Part shown: piece after piece, positions 9,375 through 18,901 of the stretch
Numbering within the stretch: the first letter of the stretch is position 1
Layout of the letters: every line of letters starts with the position of its first letter
Source of the DNA: Verrucomicrobiota bacterium
GTDB taxonomy: Bacteria > Chlamydiota > Chlamydiia > Chlamydiales > Rhabdochlamydiaceae
DNA: 64,000 bases
Assembly: GCA_018240015.1 (NCBI GenBank)
Contig: JAFEGJ010000009.1
Location: forward strand, 98,565-162,564
Direction: 5' to 3'
Program-made: the position numbers and the translations under genes
Notes under the pieces: generated by a model
The model's database searches: none
Told to the model about the DNA's origin: nothing
What the model saw: the letters and a program-made list of their open reading frames with translations, nothing else

Positions 9375-9722
9375 TTACTTCCTTTTTATGACATTAACTA
9401 GCTCTTTAAGCTCTTTTTTTTCGTTTGCTGAAAGGTCTTCTTTTTCATTTTTAGAATAAATCGTCAGCAAATAAACCCTACCAGTTCCAACATCAAGAAA
9501 ATAATAACACACCCTAAAACCCCCACTTTTACCTTTCGAGGCTGATCTCAATCGTGCTTTTCTGACCCCACCAGTTCCTTGTATTACGTCCCCCATCTCT
9601 GGGTGTTCTGCTAATACACTTTTGAAAGTTTCAAAGTTTTCTTCTTTAAGTTTATGGGCTCTGATTAACTCTTTTACTCTCCTGGAGAATCCTGGAATTT
9701 GTATTACTTCTCTTTTTGCCAT
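9375..9722 (-). CDS. HigB/RelE-type toxin
   Basis: Probable ribosome-dependent mRNA interferase. The segment GTGGVRKARLRSASKGKSGG, then FRVCYYFLDVGTGRVYLLTIYSKNEKEDLSANEKKEL, is the RelE/HigB core with basic residues and the conserved Y-x-K-x-E-x-x-D-L-S end. I prefer ATG 9722 (115 residues, MAKREVIQIPGF); an upstream in-frame ATG at 9770 would add 16 residues that do not look like the family. Partner antitoxin follows 2 bp later. Confidence 0.82.
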   Translation of the reverse strand: MAKREVIQIPGFSRRVKELIRAHKLKEENFETFKSVLAEHPEMGDVIQGTGGVRKARLRSASKGKSGGFRVCYYFLDVGTGRVYLLTIYSKNEKEDLSANEKKELKELVNVIKRK

Positions 9723-9903
9723 CGTACCACAATGTAGGACATTATAGTCAAATTTGAATTCTTTGATCATGATATTTCTTTTTGATCAGGAAAGTTATAT
9801 GTGCTTTTTTACATCACAAAAATGACATTTGTCAATTTCGTAATATGAAATTTGCCTACCAAACACTGCCAAATAATCCTTTTTTCCTCTAAGCTGGGCG
9901 TTT

Positions 9904-10068
9904 ATGCTCTGTACCGAACACAAATCTTCTCGCAGGGGTGAGCGAGGCAAAGTAGAATCGATCCGACCGACGACAGAAATAGCCGAAGGGTCTATTTCTG
10001 AGGAGGAGGGTCGATTCTACAAAGCCGCAGCCGGCCCTGCGAGAAGATTTGTGTTCGGTACAGAGCAT
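9904..10068. repeat. Long centred palindrome, element 2, perfect 34-bp arms
   Basis: Arms 9904-9937 and 10035-10068 are perfect inverted repeats (34 of 34). Nested inside are 9952-9961 with 10011-10020 (10 of 10) and a central hairpin 9975-9982 with 9992-9999. Total 165 bp. The right end is three bases before the lptD start codon, so the structure would be in the 5' leader or promoter of lptD. Neighbouring genes are divergent. Confidence 0.9.
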
Positions 10069-10071
10069 TTA

Positions 10072-12168
10072 ATGCGCCGTATTCTTTTAGCTCTTTCTCT
10101 CTGCAGCGGACTTCTCGCCGAAGAGTCGCCAAAACCTCTCGAGGAAGAGTACAAAATCGATCTCAAAGACCCTTCCTTTAGCCACGGCGTCATCGAGACG
10201 ACAGAAGGCGGCGTCATCACGGGTGAAAATCTACGCATCCAAGCCCAAAAAATCACTTATACGAACCGCATTGAAAACGGCCAAACGGTAAAAAAAGCGG
10301 TAGCCGAAGGCGATCTCCTCATGGAGTTCCAAGGAAAACCGTTTGTGGGAAGCAAATTAGAATACGACTTTGTCTCGAAGAAAGGAACGCTGTACAGTGG
10401 CCGCACGATGAACGATTTTTGGTTTGTCGGCGGTGATACGATTGAGCTCGAGCCCGACGGAAGCTACTTCATCACAAATGCTTTTATCACCACGGTCGAA
10501 GGACAAAATCCGTGGTGGGAACTCAAATCCTCTCGCATGGATGTGACGGACAATAATATCCTTTCGGCCAAAGGCATCAAAGTCAACTTTTTTGATTTTC
10601 CTCTTCTATGGCTCCCTTCGTTTAAGCTCAACATGAAATGGGTCAAAGATTTTCCGATCCGGTACAAGTTCGTTTGGGATCAAATCCTCAAGCAAAAGAT
10701 TTCGCTGCGCTACGAAGTCTACTCGACAGAGACATTCTCTCTCTTTGGTCGTTTTGATTATCGCTTTAAGAAACATCAGGGCCCCGGCGGCGCCATTGAA
10801 ACCGACTACAAGTCGCTCGATGAAAAAACGATTTTCCAAACCAAATCTTATGGCGCTTACGACAAAGTCGTTCCCGAAGAGCACAGCAATAAGAGATTTC
10901 GTTTGCAAGGACTTTACGCGACGGAGTTCAATGACGAAAAGACGCACCTGCATGCGAGTTATGATCGTTTGAGCGACGATAAGATGCCCCAAGACTTCAA
11001 GAGCGATGATTTTGAGGTAAACACCCAAAAACGCACTATCTTGTGGGTTACCCACCAAGAAAAGACCTTCTTTTCCCGATTTAATTTCCAGCCACGCATT
11101 AACTCGTTCCAGAGCATTAACCAGCAACTCCCCTATGTGATGACTAACTTAAAACCCTTCCATCTTGGAACTTCAGGGATTATTTCGGAAAATTGGTTCT
11201 CTGCTGGCTACCTCGACTATGTCTACGATAAAAAGCTCCAAAAACAGCTTCCGAGCACCCATGCGGGCCGTTTTGAAGCTGTGACAAGCCTCTACCGCCC
11301 TTTAAGCCTCAGCGCCCTCACGATCACTCCTAATGTCGGCGTTACTGGTATTTTCTATACCAACAATCAGCACCATCATTCCGCAGGTCAAGGCCTCATC
11401 ACCTACGGACTCGATATGCGCACGGAATTTTCTCGTAGCTATTCGTGGGTGCGCCATAAAGTCGAGCCCTCGCTCCAATATGTCGGCAATACGCGCCCGA
11501 CCGTTTCCAATAGCAACCACTTTTTTTTCAGCCTCGACGACGGCTTTTCCAACTTGAATCAATTCCGGCCCGGCCTTCGACAATCGTTCTACCCCATGAA
11601 GCTAAGCTTCCTGCCGAGCGTCTATTGGGATCTTTATACCTACGCCTTTGTAGGTAAAACCGCCTTCCATCGCACCTTCCCCAAAGCCTACACTTCGATC
11701 GAAGTCAGCCGGCCCACGTTTGCCATCAAGAGCACCTTTGGCTATAACATGCAAGAAGAGCTCTGGGATTATACGAACGTAAGGGCGGATTGGACGGTAT
11801 CGGAATATCTCGCCCTCGGCGCTGAGTTTCGTCACCGCAGCCGCTTTGATTGGCGCAAAGCTCAGCATGAGAATTTTTACATGGAAGTCGCGCGCCCCAT
11901 CCCCGAACTCCTCCATTCCCCCATCTCCGACGGCCGCAATACCCTCCTCGCCAAACTCTTCGTCCGGTTCGCTCCTACGTGGACCCTCCAGTTCGGATCG
12001 CACCACGGCTGGGGACGTCGCAATGAACCTGACTACAACTCTCTCTCTATGAAGCTCGCCACCATCCTCACCGGCCGCTGGCAACTCGAGCTCGGCGTCT
12101 CGTTTGACCCTGCCAAAAAATGGCAACTCGTCTACCCGAACCTCCGCCTTATAGGCCGTCCCTTCTAA
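10072..12168 (+). CDS. lptD: LptD/OstA-like outer membrane LPS assembly protein
   Basis: Probable lipopolysaccharide transport barrel. The frame is open from 9904 but that part is the palindrome; ATG 10072 gives a 698-residue protein with a signal peptide MRRILLALSLCSGLLAEE. Residues about 40-130 form an OstA/LptA-like beta-jellyroll (GGVITGENLRIQAQKITYT, KAVAEGDLLMEFQGKPFVGSKLEYDF). The remainder alternates aromatic and polar residues with W/Y/F strand ends and terminates in NLRLIGRPF, as expected for an outer-membrane barrel. Alternative: another OstA-domain barrel protein. Downstream genes are accessory. Confidence 0.8.
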   Translation: MRRILLALSLCSGLLAEESPKPLEEEYKIDLKDPSFSHGVIETTEGGVITGENLRIQAQKITYTNRIENGQTVKKAVAEGDLLMEFQGKPFVGSKLEYDFVSKKGTLYSGRTMNDFWFVGGDTIELEPDGSYFITNAFITTVEGQNPWWELKSSRMDVTDNNILSAKGIKVNFFDFPLLWLPSFKLNMKWVKDFPIRYKFVWDQILKQKISLRYEVYSTETFSLFGRFDYRFKKHQGPGGAIETDYKSLDEKTIFQTKSYGAYDKVVPEEHSNKRFRLQGLYATEFNDEKTHLHASYDRLSDDKMPQDFKSDDFEVNTQKRTILWVTHQEKTFFSRFNFQPRINSFQSINQQLPYVMTNLKPFHLGTSGIISENWFSAGYLDYVYDKKLQKQLPSTHAGRFEAVTSLYRPLSLSALTITPNVGVTGIFYTNNQHHHSAGQGLITYGLDMRTEFSRSYSWVRHKVEPSLQYVGNTRPTVSNSNHFFFSLDDGFSNLNQFRPGLRQSFYPMKLSFLPSVYWDLYTYAFVGKTAFHRTFPKAYTSIEVSRPTFAIKSTFGYNMQEELWDYTNVRADWTVSEYLALGAEFRHRSRFDWRKAQHENFYMEVARPIPELLHSPISDGRNTLLAKLFVRFAPTWTLQFGSHHGWGRRNEPDYNSLSMKLATILTGRWQLELGVSFDPAKKWQLVYPNLRLIGRPF

Positions 12169-12337
12169 GCAGTTCTCTATCAAATTCTTGCAATAACATC
12201 TTTAACAGTTCCCGACTTGTTGGTCTGCTGTGTATCCAATCTCAGAATCTTATGCTAGTCAAGCGGCTCAGAGCTTCTTCCGTCTGATTAAAATAAATAA
12301 TTGACAGCAATAAGAGAGGCCGGTTACGCAGAGCCTT

Positions 12338-14131
12338 ATGGGACTCAAAAAGATACATTCCGATTTGGTTCAGCTCGATTACCTCTCCACACGCCTGGAA
12401 AAACAAAAGGGCAAGACATCGGATGCCGAGTTTGAGAAATTAATCAAAAAAATCGAGCAGAAGGTAGCTATTCTCCAGTCGGATCTGCAAGAAGGGGCAC
12501 CAGCCATAGTGAAAGAAGAGGCGATTCAAATCTTAAGCGCTCTCAATAGTAAACTCGAAGGAATCGCAGGTAAAGCTAGGGAAGTGAGCCATACTATTTT
12601 GCAGCTCTGTACCAGCTTAGAAAAAGAAGGTGAGCTAAAGAAATCTTCTATCCAGCTAAAAATTTCCTTTTTTTCCGATATCGATGCTCCTGATCATAAC
12701 GAAGCTATCAGCAGGGATATGTTGAATGCCATTCAATCGAAAACCCCCTTCATTACGACGAAATCCCTTTTAAGAGGGATGGGAATCGATCAAAAAGGCT
12801 TATCCCCTATTGATACTACCCTAAAAATTGAGGGCGCACTTTTAAAGCATGAGGCCGATTGGGATGTTTTTATGAAGGGTGCATTTGTCATTTTTTTGCC
12901 TAAAGTCCTTCTGAAAGACAAAACGGGTATCGAAAAACTTAAAAATCTCGATTTTATAGCCGATGGCTCTCTACAACCCGTTACGCTTAAGACGGCTTTT
13001 CAAGAGTCGGAAAAAAAAGGCGATCTTCAATCTTTTTTTGCACTTTTTAGCCCGAAACCCCAGGTGGACAAACTCTTTTATCTCTGTGGACATGGAGGCT
13101 CTCGTTCGGTCGGAGGGCTCAATCGAACCAACTATCTGCAATTTCTCCAATTTTTAGATAAAGAGCGATGCCGGGGGCTGGTAATTACTTCCTGTTATTC
13201 GGGAGGGCAGAGCTCTCTCATGACCACATCAGAGGAAGAGAAGCGCGAAATCCCCCAGTTTGAAGAGGCTGCCATCCAGCACACATTTATGACTCTCGTG
13301 CGTTCGATAGGAGACTTTGTTACCTATCCAGGCCAGCCCTCCGAAAAAGAGATCGGTTTATTATTTGATGAACTCGGCCTTTTCTTGGACAGTTCTACAA
13401 CACAAACAGAGTCTGCTCTGCGTAAAGTGATAGAGAAAGTGGAGGCCGGAAAATCTAAAAATGCCACCAACTTAATAAGAGTCTATTTTCCACCCACAGC
13501 TGGAGTCCCCGGGGGGTTTAGGACGGTCAATGAATGGGGGACAGCTGCTGTCCTGACTTACGCTACAACTAAAAGGCGTAAAGAGTTGATCGTCACCAAT
13601 AAGCAGTTTTTACAAATCCATCCGCTGGTTGTTGATTCCCCTATTGAAGTGAAGGGAAAAATGCCTATTTTATTATCGATGATCCCCGGAAATGGCTACC
13701 ATTTATTACAAAAAATCACCGGCAAGTGGCAAGATCTTTCGTCGGCTCTTGAAACTACTTTTGGATTTCATCTACCAGAAAAGCTAAAAAACACAAAAAA
13801 AGCCTTCTTCATCACCAAGTTCATCGGTGAAAACAACTCATGGGAAAATGTGGCCATTTTAATCACGCCGGAGCGAGATTTTGTTACTTATAAAGAAGAA
13901 GGCAAGTACTTTCTCAGGGTGGAAAACAAGAACCCTCAACCTATTACCGAATTAGAGCATGCCCTGCTCTGCCGACAATTTCAAGATATGACATCCCCTT
14001 CTGAAGCCGCTGTGCAAGCCTCAGGCGGAGGGCAAGAAGCCAAAAAAGACTTCGATGAAAGCCTTAAAGACTCTTTTGAGCATGTAAAAAAGACCTCCCC
14101 TATAGGGGATCTAATCCGTGAAAAAAAATAA
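12338..14131 (+). CDS. Caspase-fold-like (C11/C13/CHAT-type) putative cysteine protease
   Basis: 597 residues, no known full-length homologue recalled. Residues 1-110 are coiled-coil-like helices rich in Lys and Glu. At 248-256 the string FYLCGHGGS presents His252 after a hydrophobic strand, and 34 residues later LVITSCYSGGQSS presents Cys286 after a second strand, the caspase-like H-G / S-C-Y-S-G-G dyad. The C-terminal 300 residues are unrecognised. No signal peptide. It is followed 17 bp later by an ankyrin protein on the same strand, suggesting co-transcription. Protease activity is inferred. Confidence 0.6.
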   Translation: MGLKKIHSDLVQLDYLSTRLEKQKGKTSDAEFEKLIKKIEQKVAILQSDLQEGAPAIVKEEAIQILSALNSKLEGIAGKAREVSHTILQLCTSLEKEGELKKSSIQLKISFFSDIDAPDHNEAISRDMLNAIQSKTPFITTKSLLRGMGIDQKGLSPIDTTLKIEGALLKHEADWDVFMKGAFVIFLPKVLLKDKTGIEKLKNLDFIADGSLQPVTLKTAFQESEKKGDLQSFFALFSPKPQVDKLFYLCGHGGSRSVGGLNRTNYLQFLQFLDKERCRGLVITSCYSGGQSSLMTTSEEEKREIPQFEEAAIQHTFMTLVRSIGDFVTYPGQPSEKEIGLLFDELGLFLDSSTTQTESALRKVIEKVEAGKSKNATNLIRVYFPPTAGVPGGFRTVNEWGTAAVLTYATTKRRKELIVTNKQFLQIHPLVVDSPIEVKGKMPILLSMIPGNGYHLLQKITGKWQDLSSALETTFGFHLPEKLKNTKKAFFITKFIGENNSWENVAILITPERDFVTYKEEGKYFLRVENKNPQPITELEHALLCRQFQDMTSPSEAAVQASGGGQEAKKDFDESLKDSFEHVKKTSPIGDLIREKK

Positions 14132-14148
14132 ACGAACTCATAGATTGG

Positions 14149-15918
14149 ATGAGTCAATTAAAACAGCCAGAAAAAGATGCCGTCATCTTCTTTTTAGTCG
14201 GCCGAGCTCCTCCGGAGATCGTTTTAGAGGTTTTTAAAAAGGCTGGTTCAAGTCCCGATATCAAAGATTATACAGGCACGAGTTTAATATGCCATGCCAT
14301 TAGCCAGAAATGCTTCTCTTTGGCGGACTATTTAGTGCAGCAAAATGCTCGTCTTGATGGGACTGATCTGGAAAAAAATACTCCCCTGCATCTTGCTCTT
14401 CAAATAAACGATCGGCAACTGATAACGCAAATAGCTAAAAAAGTCGATGTCAAGACGATGAATGCAGTAAATACCAATGACTGGTCGCCCCTTGTCTATG
14501 CCTTGGCCAACAAAGATCCCCGCTTTTTTTCACTTTTAGTTGAGTGCGGTGCTCGCGTTAACGACCTATCTCCTAAAGGGCACTCCCTTTTAGCTAACTT
14601 TATTGCTTGGAGAAATACCTATGCTGTCGATCTATTGCTTGAAAAGGGAGCAAATCCCAACATAGGAGATCCCTCCCCTATCTTGGCGGCTATTATTCAG
14701 AATGATTTGGATACAGTGAAAAAGCTCGAACAAGAAGTATATCTCTTTTACGAGGACAACGCGGGCAAAGTGCCTTTTATAGAGGCCATCCTAAGGGGAT
14801 CAACCGAAATGGTGAAATGGTTCATCGGCCTTCCCAAATGCCGCATCAACACCATGGATGCGAGGGGAATCAATCCCTTGCTCGCGGCCCTTTTTGTGGA
14901 CAATCCCCAGAAAATCCAAGCCATCAAAGGCGCCGGCGGAAAACTGCCAACAGTATGGTATGATAAAGCTTGGGAAATCGCCGAGCACATTATGCCTAGA
15001 CTCCCGCCAATAGCAGACCGAAAGGAATTTAGAGATCTTGTTATAGCAGCTATCCAAAAAGGATCCCTCGAAACGGTGGAATGGCTCATCCGCCTTCCTC
15101 AGTGCCAAATTAACATGTCCAACGAAGAAGGGATCACCCCCTTACTTGCGGCGCTTTTCGTGAATGACCCACAGAAAGTTCAAGCGATCAAAAATGCCGG
15201 AGGAAAACTGCCAATAGAATGGTCTGATAAAGCCTGGCAAATTGTAACCCCTATTGTTCAGAAGCTCGCGCAAACGGGAAGCTACGAAGACCTCACAACT
15301 TTTATAAAGGAAAACCCGACGTTGATATCGCTGGTAATTGATGACCTAGACGATAGACCAGATATCATTCTAAATTGGCTCAAAACAGACGTACTTTCTC
15401 CCAACTTTGACTTGCCTTTTAACCGAACCGTTTTTTCTTGGATTCTCTATTATCGAAAATCGACAAGAGGAATTGAAGATTTGATAAAAACTTGTTTGCA
15501 AAAAGGAGCCAATTTAGAGTTTCACACTTTAGCCAATGTAATCCGCCAAGGAAACATTACTGTTATTCAATTGTTGTTAGTAGATCCCCGAATCGATCCT
15601 TCTTATGGGAATAATTATCCGCTCAACGTTGCAATAAGTGAACGTAAATTTGAAGCAATTAAGTTATTACTTGACGATCCTCGAGTCGACCCTTGTGCTT
15701 TTGGATGCTCAGCTATCAAAGAAGTAGCAGGAAAGAGAGAAGCCGCCCAGGTGATGTTCCATCATCCCAAAGTTGTCGCTAACATGGCTAAGGTTCGTCA
15801 AGAACTGTTAGATGCAAAGTATATATTAGAAGAAGACAAAAACGGAAACATCATAAACATTAAGGCGCCCGTATCTTATTATCCCAGTTCCGATTCTGAT
15901 TCCTCTGACGATGAGTAG
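14149..15918 (+). CDS. Ankyrin-repeat protein with an internal duplication
   Basis: 589 residues. Ankyrin units are visible from about residue 38 to 200 (for example NTPLHLALQINDRQLITQI, WSPLVYALANKDPRFFSLLVECGARVND) and again near the C-terminus (NYPLNVAISERKFEAIKLLLDDPRVDP). Two long blocks of about 68 residues, encoded by 14797-15000 and 15061-15264, are near copies (SLLxL..INPLLAALFV, GGKLP..W.DKAW). The C-terminus is acidic and serine-rich (SSDSDSSDDE). Likely a host-interacting protein; its upstream partner is the caspase-like gene. Confidence 0.8.
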   Translation: MSQLKQPEKDAVIFFLVGRAPPEIVLEVFKKAGSSPDIKDYTGTSLICHAISQKCFSLADYLVQQNARLDGTDLEKNTPLHLALQINDRQLITQIAKKVDVKTMNAVNTNDWSPLVYALANKDPRFFSLLVECGARVNDLSPKGHSLLANFIAWRNTYAVDLLLEKGANPNIGDPSPILAAIIQNDLDTVKKLEQEVYLFYEDNAGKVPFIEAILRGSTEMVKWFIGLPKCRINTMDARGINPLLAALFVDNPQKIQAIKGAGGKLPTVWYDKAWEIAEHIMPRLPPIADRKEFRDLVIAAIQKGSLETVEWLIRLPQCQINMSNEEGITPLLAALFVNDPQKVQAIKNAGGKLPIEWSDKAWQIVTPIVQKLAQTGSYEDLTTFIKENPTLISLVIDDLDDRPDIILNWLKTDVLSPNFDLPFNRTVFSWILYYRKSTRGIEDLIKTCLQKGANLEFHTLANVIRQGNITVIQLLLVDPRIDPSYGNNYPLNVAISERKFEAIKLLLDDPRVDPCAFGCSAIKEVAGKREAAQVMFHHPKVVANMAKVRQELLDAKYILEEDKNGNIINIKAPVSYYPSSDSDSSDDE

Positions 15919-15925
15919 AAATTGT

Positions 15926-16120
15926 CTTAAGGATTATACTTCTTCTTAAGAGAGCATAGCGGCTTAGAATAAAGACACGATGTCGCACACCTAACTGCAC
16001 AGTAGCCATTCCGGCTCCGTTATGCTCCAAGGTGGTATCTTTTAGGTCTTGTACCTGTTGGTGGATTTCTTGGGTAATTTCCTTCAGCGGCCCGCAAATG
16101 GCAACTGACGTATCCAACAC
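15926..16120 (-). pseudogene. Broken second copy of peptide deformylase
   Basis: On the minus strand, KEITQEIHQQVQDLKDTT and EHNGAGMATVQLGVRHRVF match the intact def at 18898-19425 nearly residue for residue. The match then jumps from the equivalent of residue 63 to the last ten codons (ALLRRS versus ALKKKYS, with a two-base insertion), so about 100 codons are deleted. EGCLS and HENDH are lost, so it cannot be an enzyme. The 5' end has diverged. The remainder up to 16340 is AT-rich and shows nothing else. Confidence 0.9.
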
Positions 16121-16344
16121 TTAGACTCATGGGAAGACCCTTTTAGATTTTCAAAGCTTTGGCAAAGTCATAGCTGATGTATTGCAAAGGTTCCGTCTTT
16201 TTAAATTCCAACCCAGTTCAAATTAGCCCTTCGCAGCTATACAAAAGGTATGATTAGAGCAAGACAAGCTATTCTAAGCTTCTAATTATCAACGCTTTAA
16301 AAACGTTCTTAACCGTAAATTAATTATTATATAAACGAAATTAA

Positions 16345-16353
16345 TGTTATAAT
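16345..16353 (+). promoter_or_regulatory. Extended -10 promoter element
   Basis: TGTTATAAT: a TGn extension followed by a perfect TATAAT (16348-16353), 20 bases before ATG 16374. A convincing -35 is absent, as is usual for extended -10 promoters. Confidence 0.45.
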
Positions 16354-16373
16354 ATTTGCAAAGGATAAATATT

Positions 16374-16952
16374 ATGACAACATGGTTAAACCCATATAAT
16401 TACATAAAATCTAATCAACAAGAACAAGTCCATTCCTCAATCGATGGAATTACAGGCGAAAAAGGAGCCAAACTCTTCCAAGCGTTTATCTATGGCGCTA
16501 TGGGCGGCGTAGAACTCGGCGATAACATTTGCCGTCTTTTTCCTATGAAAAACATCGAATCTTGCAACATCGATGGAAACAAATTTGCCGTACAATTTCA
16601 AAAAGAAACACAGGCTAAAATTACTCAAGTGGAAAGTGGTGGAGAAAAGACGTTCGAAGGAGCTATTTTTTCTATTCCTAATATCGTCAAAGGGACCTTT
16701 ACTTCAGAGAGTGGAAAGTTAGAATTCGATGCTTCTCATGCTCTAAAAATTTCCCTCCTTTTATGCGATAAACAAGTCGGATGGGGAACTTGGAGTAAAC
16801 AAGTATCGGCGAACTCGCCATTTATACCTCTCTATAGCGTTCAATACGTAGAAAAAACAAACAATTTTACATTGAGCGGCGTTTCGGGATTATCCGTGAC
16901 AGTTTCTCGAGAAGTGTTTGAAGCTACATTTAAGAATTATACTTTTTCTTGA
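16374..16952 (+). CDS. Hypothetical protein
   Basis: 192 residues, not recognised. ATG 16374 (MTTWLNPYNYIKSNQQEQ) is chosen over TTG 16356 because AAGGA lies at 16361-16365. No signal peptide, membrane helix or repeat is apparent, though the middle has a glycine-rich stretch FIYGAMGGVELGD. It is visibly AT-rich, has its own promoter and a strong terminator, and sits between the def remnant and the pentapeptide gene, so it belongs to the inserted module. Confidence 0.65.
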   Translation: MTTWLNPYNYIKSNQQEQVHSSIDGITGEKGAKLFQAFIYGAMGGVELGDNICRLFPMKNIESCNIDGNKFAVQFQKETQAKITQVESGGEKTFEGAIFSIPNIVKGTFTSESGKLEFDASHALKISLLLCDKQVGWGTWSKQVSANSPFIPLYSVQYVEKTNNFTLSGVSGLSVTVSREVFEATFKNYTFS

Positions 16953-16955
16953 TAG

Positions 16956-16980
16956 TTGAGCCCGCAGACCGCGGGCTCAA
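16956..16980 (+). terminator. Rho-independent terminator
   Basis: A perfect 10-bp stem TTGAGCCCGC / GCGGGCTCAA with loop AGACC directly after the stop codon, followed within a few bases by a pyrimidine-rich stretch ending CTTTTTAT. Confidence 0.75.
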
Positions 16981-17158
16981 ATCTATTCTCTCCTTTTTAT
17001 ATGAGACCTTATGAACATCCGATCCTACCTATAAATAATTTCATTGATAATAACACTTGCTTTAATCACTTAATATAAACCGACAAGCAAAAAATAGTTT
17101 TATTGAAATAAACAATCAAAATATCTATAATTTCATCGAAAAATAAAAGAGGATAATT

Positions 17159-18901
17159 ATGGATAAAATTAACATAAATTTAGATTTTAATAATAGACCC
17201 GACTATTTCCTTCTTAATCCCGCAAAGGAAACATCAGAAACTAAAAAACCAACAACTGCCCAGCGCGTCACCACAACTCTTCTCCCTCTTTTAAGTCTTC
17301 ATTCCAAAACGGGCGCTATTGCCCACCTAGGCGCTGCTGCTTATCAAGCATATAATTTAACTGATAAACCCCTTAAAGAAAGCGCTCCTCAATTCGTCTA
17401 TTTAGCTTCGACAACGGCTTTAGCGTTTGTCGCACCGCGATTGAAGGCCATCGTTACCATTACGACTCATGTTGTTCACTTAGGCCAACATGCATGGAAC
17501 AAAGACTGGACAAACGCTCAGACAGATGCTCTACAAATCACGCATCAAGTAGTCTACGTTGCCTCTCTCTTCTATGCAACTCCAGCGCTTCTCGCTCTAT
17601 CTCTTAGCATGCAAGCCTGCTATGAACTGTATCAAGCAAGGCAATTTATTAAAGATGGTCTCTATTGGGAAGCAGCCTCCTATACCATAGTCGGGGCTGT
17701 TCGTGGGTACCAAGCAATACCACATGCTCAGACCGCTTATTGGGATCAGTTTGGATCCGAGCTGGATCAGAGCACTTGGAATGAAATCAGTGAAAAAGAA
17801 ATTAGACATCGCTCTTCAAAAGAACTTCTCGATGTTAAGGCATTGCTAACAAAACACGGTATCCAAAGCCATCAGATTCAAAATATTAAATTCGATGAAG
17901 CTGAATTGGACTACCTTTTGTTTAAAAACATGCGCTTGGAAGGCTGTGATTTCGATGATACGGAGATTTGGGGTTGTGTTTTCGATAATGTGCAGATGAT
18001 TAATTGTGAAGGCGGCGATTCAACATGGATTTATTCGAATTTTACTAATTCTACCATCAGCGAATGTAAATTTAAAGAAGCCTCAATCGAAAGTACTTCT
18101 TTCAATAAATGTTTAATTGAATATAATTTCTTTGTTAAAACATATTTGCAAGACGTTGAGTTCAATAACACAACAATTGACGATTCATCTTTCGAAAAAA
18201 CTCATTTTAATGGCATTGCTTTCAACAGCTCGACTATTTTCTGTGCGGATTTTATCGAGTCTAAACTTGAAAACATTTCATTTTATGACTCAAAAATTAC
18301 AAATAGTAGTGATTTTTATAAATGTAGCTTTAAAAATTCATCCTTTGCTTCTACAACAATAAAGAAAAGCCGTTTTGAGAAAACTTCTTGGGAAAATATT
18401 CATTTTTCTCCTGATTCTACTTTTTACAAATCCGATTTAAAAGATGCTCAATTCTCAAACGTTACCGGTCTACTCTTTCATAACTGCAAAAACACGCAGA
18501 CGGTGTGGATAGGGACAATAGAAACATTGCCCACTATGGTTAAGATCGAAAAATTCCATGATGGATTCATTGGAACCTACAGGGAAGATACTAAGATAAA
18601 ATTGAGCGATGCACTTATAGTTTCACAAGAAGTAGTTGTTAACACACTCATGAATATGGCTAAGGCGGCAAAAGAATCTCGAGACGCATTAGAATCTCTC
18701 CTCTTCTCTGTGCGCCATTTTGCACCTGTCAATGACAGCAGAATCACTCTGTCTTTGAACGATCGTGAAAAGGAAATCTTAAAAAAACACATGCTTATCG
18801 ATGCCAATGGGCAAATCGATGAAGTTACGATGATGATTATCTGGCTTTACAGTTGCAAAATGATTGATACAGCTCCCACTGAGAAAAAAGTAATCTCTTA
18901 A
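17159..18901 (+). CDS. Pentapeptide-repeat protein with hydrophobic N-terminal domain
   Basis: 580 residues. About residues 30-195 form a hydrophobic, alanine-rich helical domain (LLPLLSLHSKTGAIAHLGAA, YLASTTALAFVAPRLKA, YVASLFYATPALLALSLS). Residues about 235-440 are pentapeptide repeats with the A(N/D)LXX-type spacing: CDFDDTEIWGCVFDN, CKFKEASIESTSFNK, SSFEKTHFNGIAFNS. The C-terminus is helical. Start supported by AGAGGA at 17148. The gene is AT-rich and overlaps convergent def by 4 bp. A membrane-associated or secreted host-interaction role is inferred only. Confidence 0.8.
   Translation: MDKININLDFNNRPDYFLLNPAKETSETKKPTTAQRVTTTLLPLLSLHSKTGAIAHLGAAAYQAYNLTDKPLKESAPQFVYLASTTALAFVAPRLKAIVTITTHVVHLGQHAWNKDWTNAQTDALQITHQVVYVASLFYATPALLALSLSMQACYELYQARQFIKDGLYWEAASYTIVGAVRGYQAIPHAQTAYWDQFGSELDQSTWNEISEKEIRHRSSKELLDVKALLTKHGIQSHQIQNIKFDEAELDYLLFKNMRLEGCDFDDTEIWGCVFDNVQMINCEGGDSTWIYSNFTNSTISECKFKEASIESTSFNKCLIEYNFFVKTYLQDVEFNNTTIDDSSFEKTHFNGIAFNSSTIFCADFIESKLENISFYDSKITNSSDFYKCSFKNSSFASTTIKKSRFEKTSWENIHFSPDSTFYKSDLKDAQFSNVTGLLFHNCKNTQTVWIGTIETLPTMVKIEKFHDGFIGTYREDTKIKLSDALIVSQEVVVNTLMNMAKAAKESRDALESLLFSVRHFAPVNDSRITLSLNDREKEILKKHMLIDANGQIDEVTMMIIWLYSCKMIDTAPTEKKVIS

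Noticed and set aside
9904..10071. Extended N-terminus of the lptD reading frame
   Set aside because: The extra 56 codons are the palindrome itself; ATG 10072 gives a proper signal peptide.
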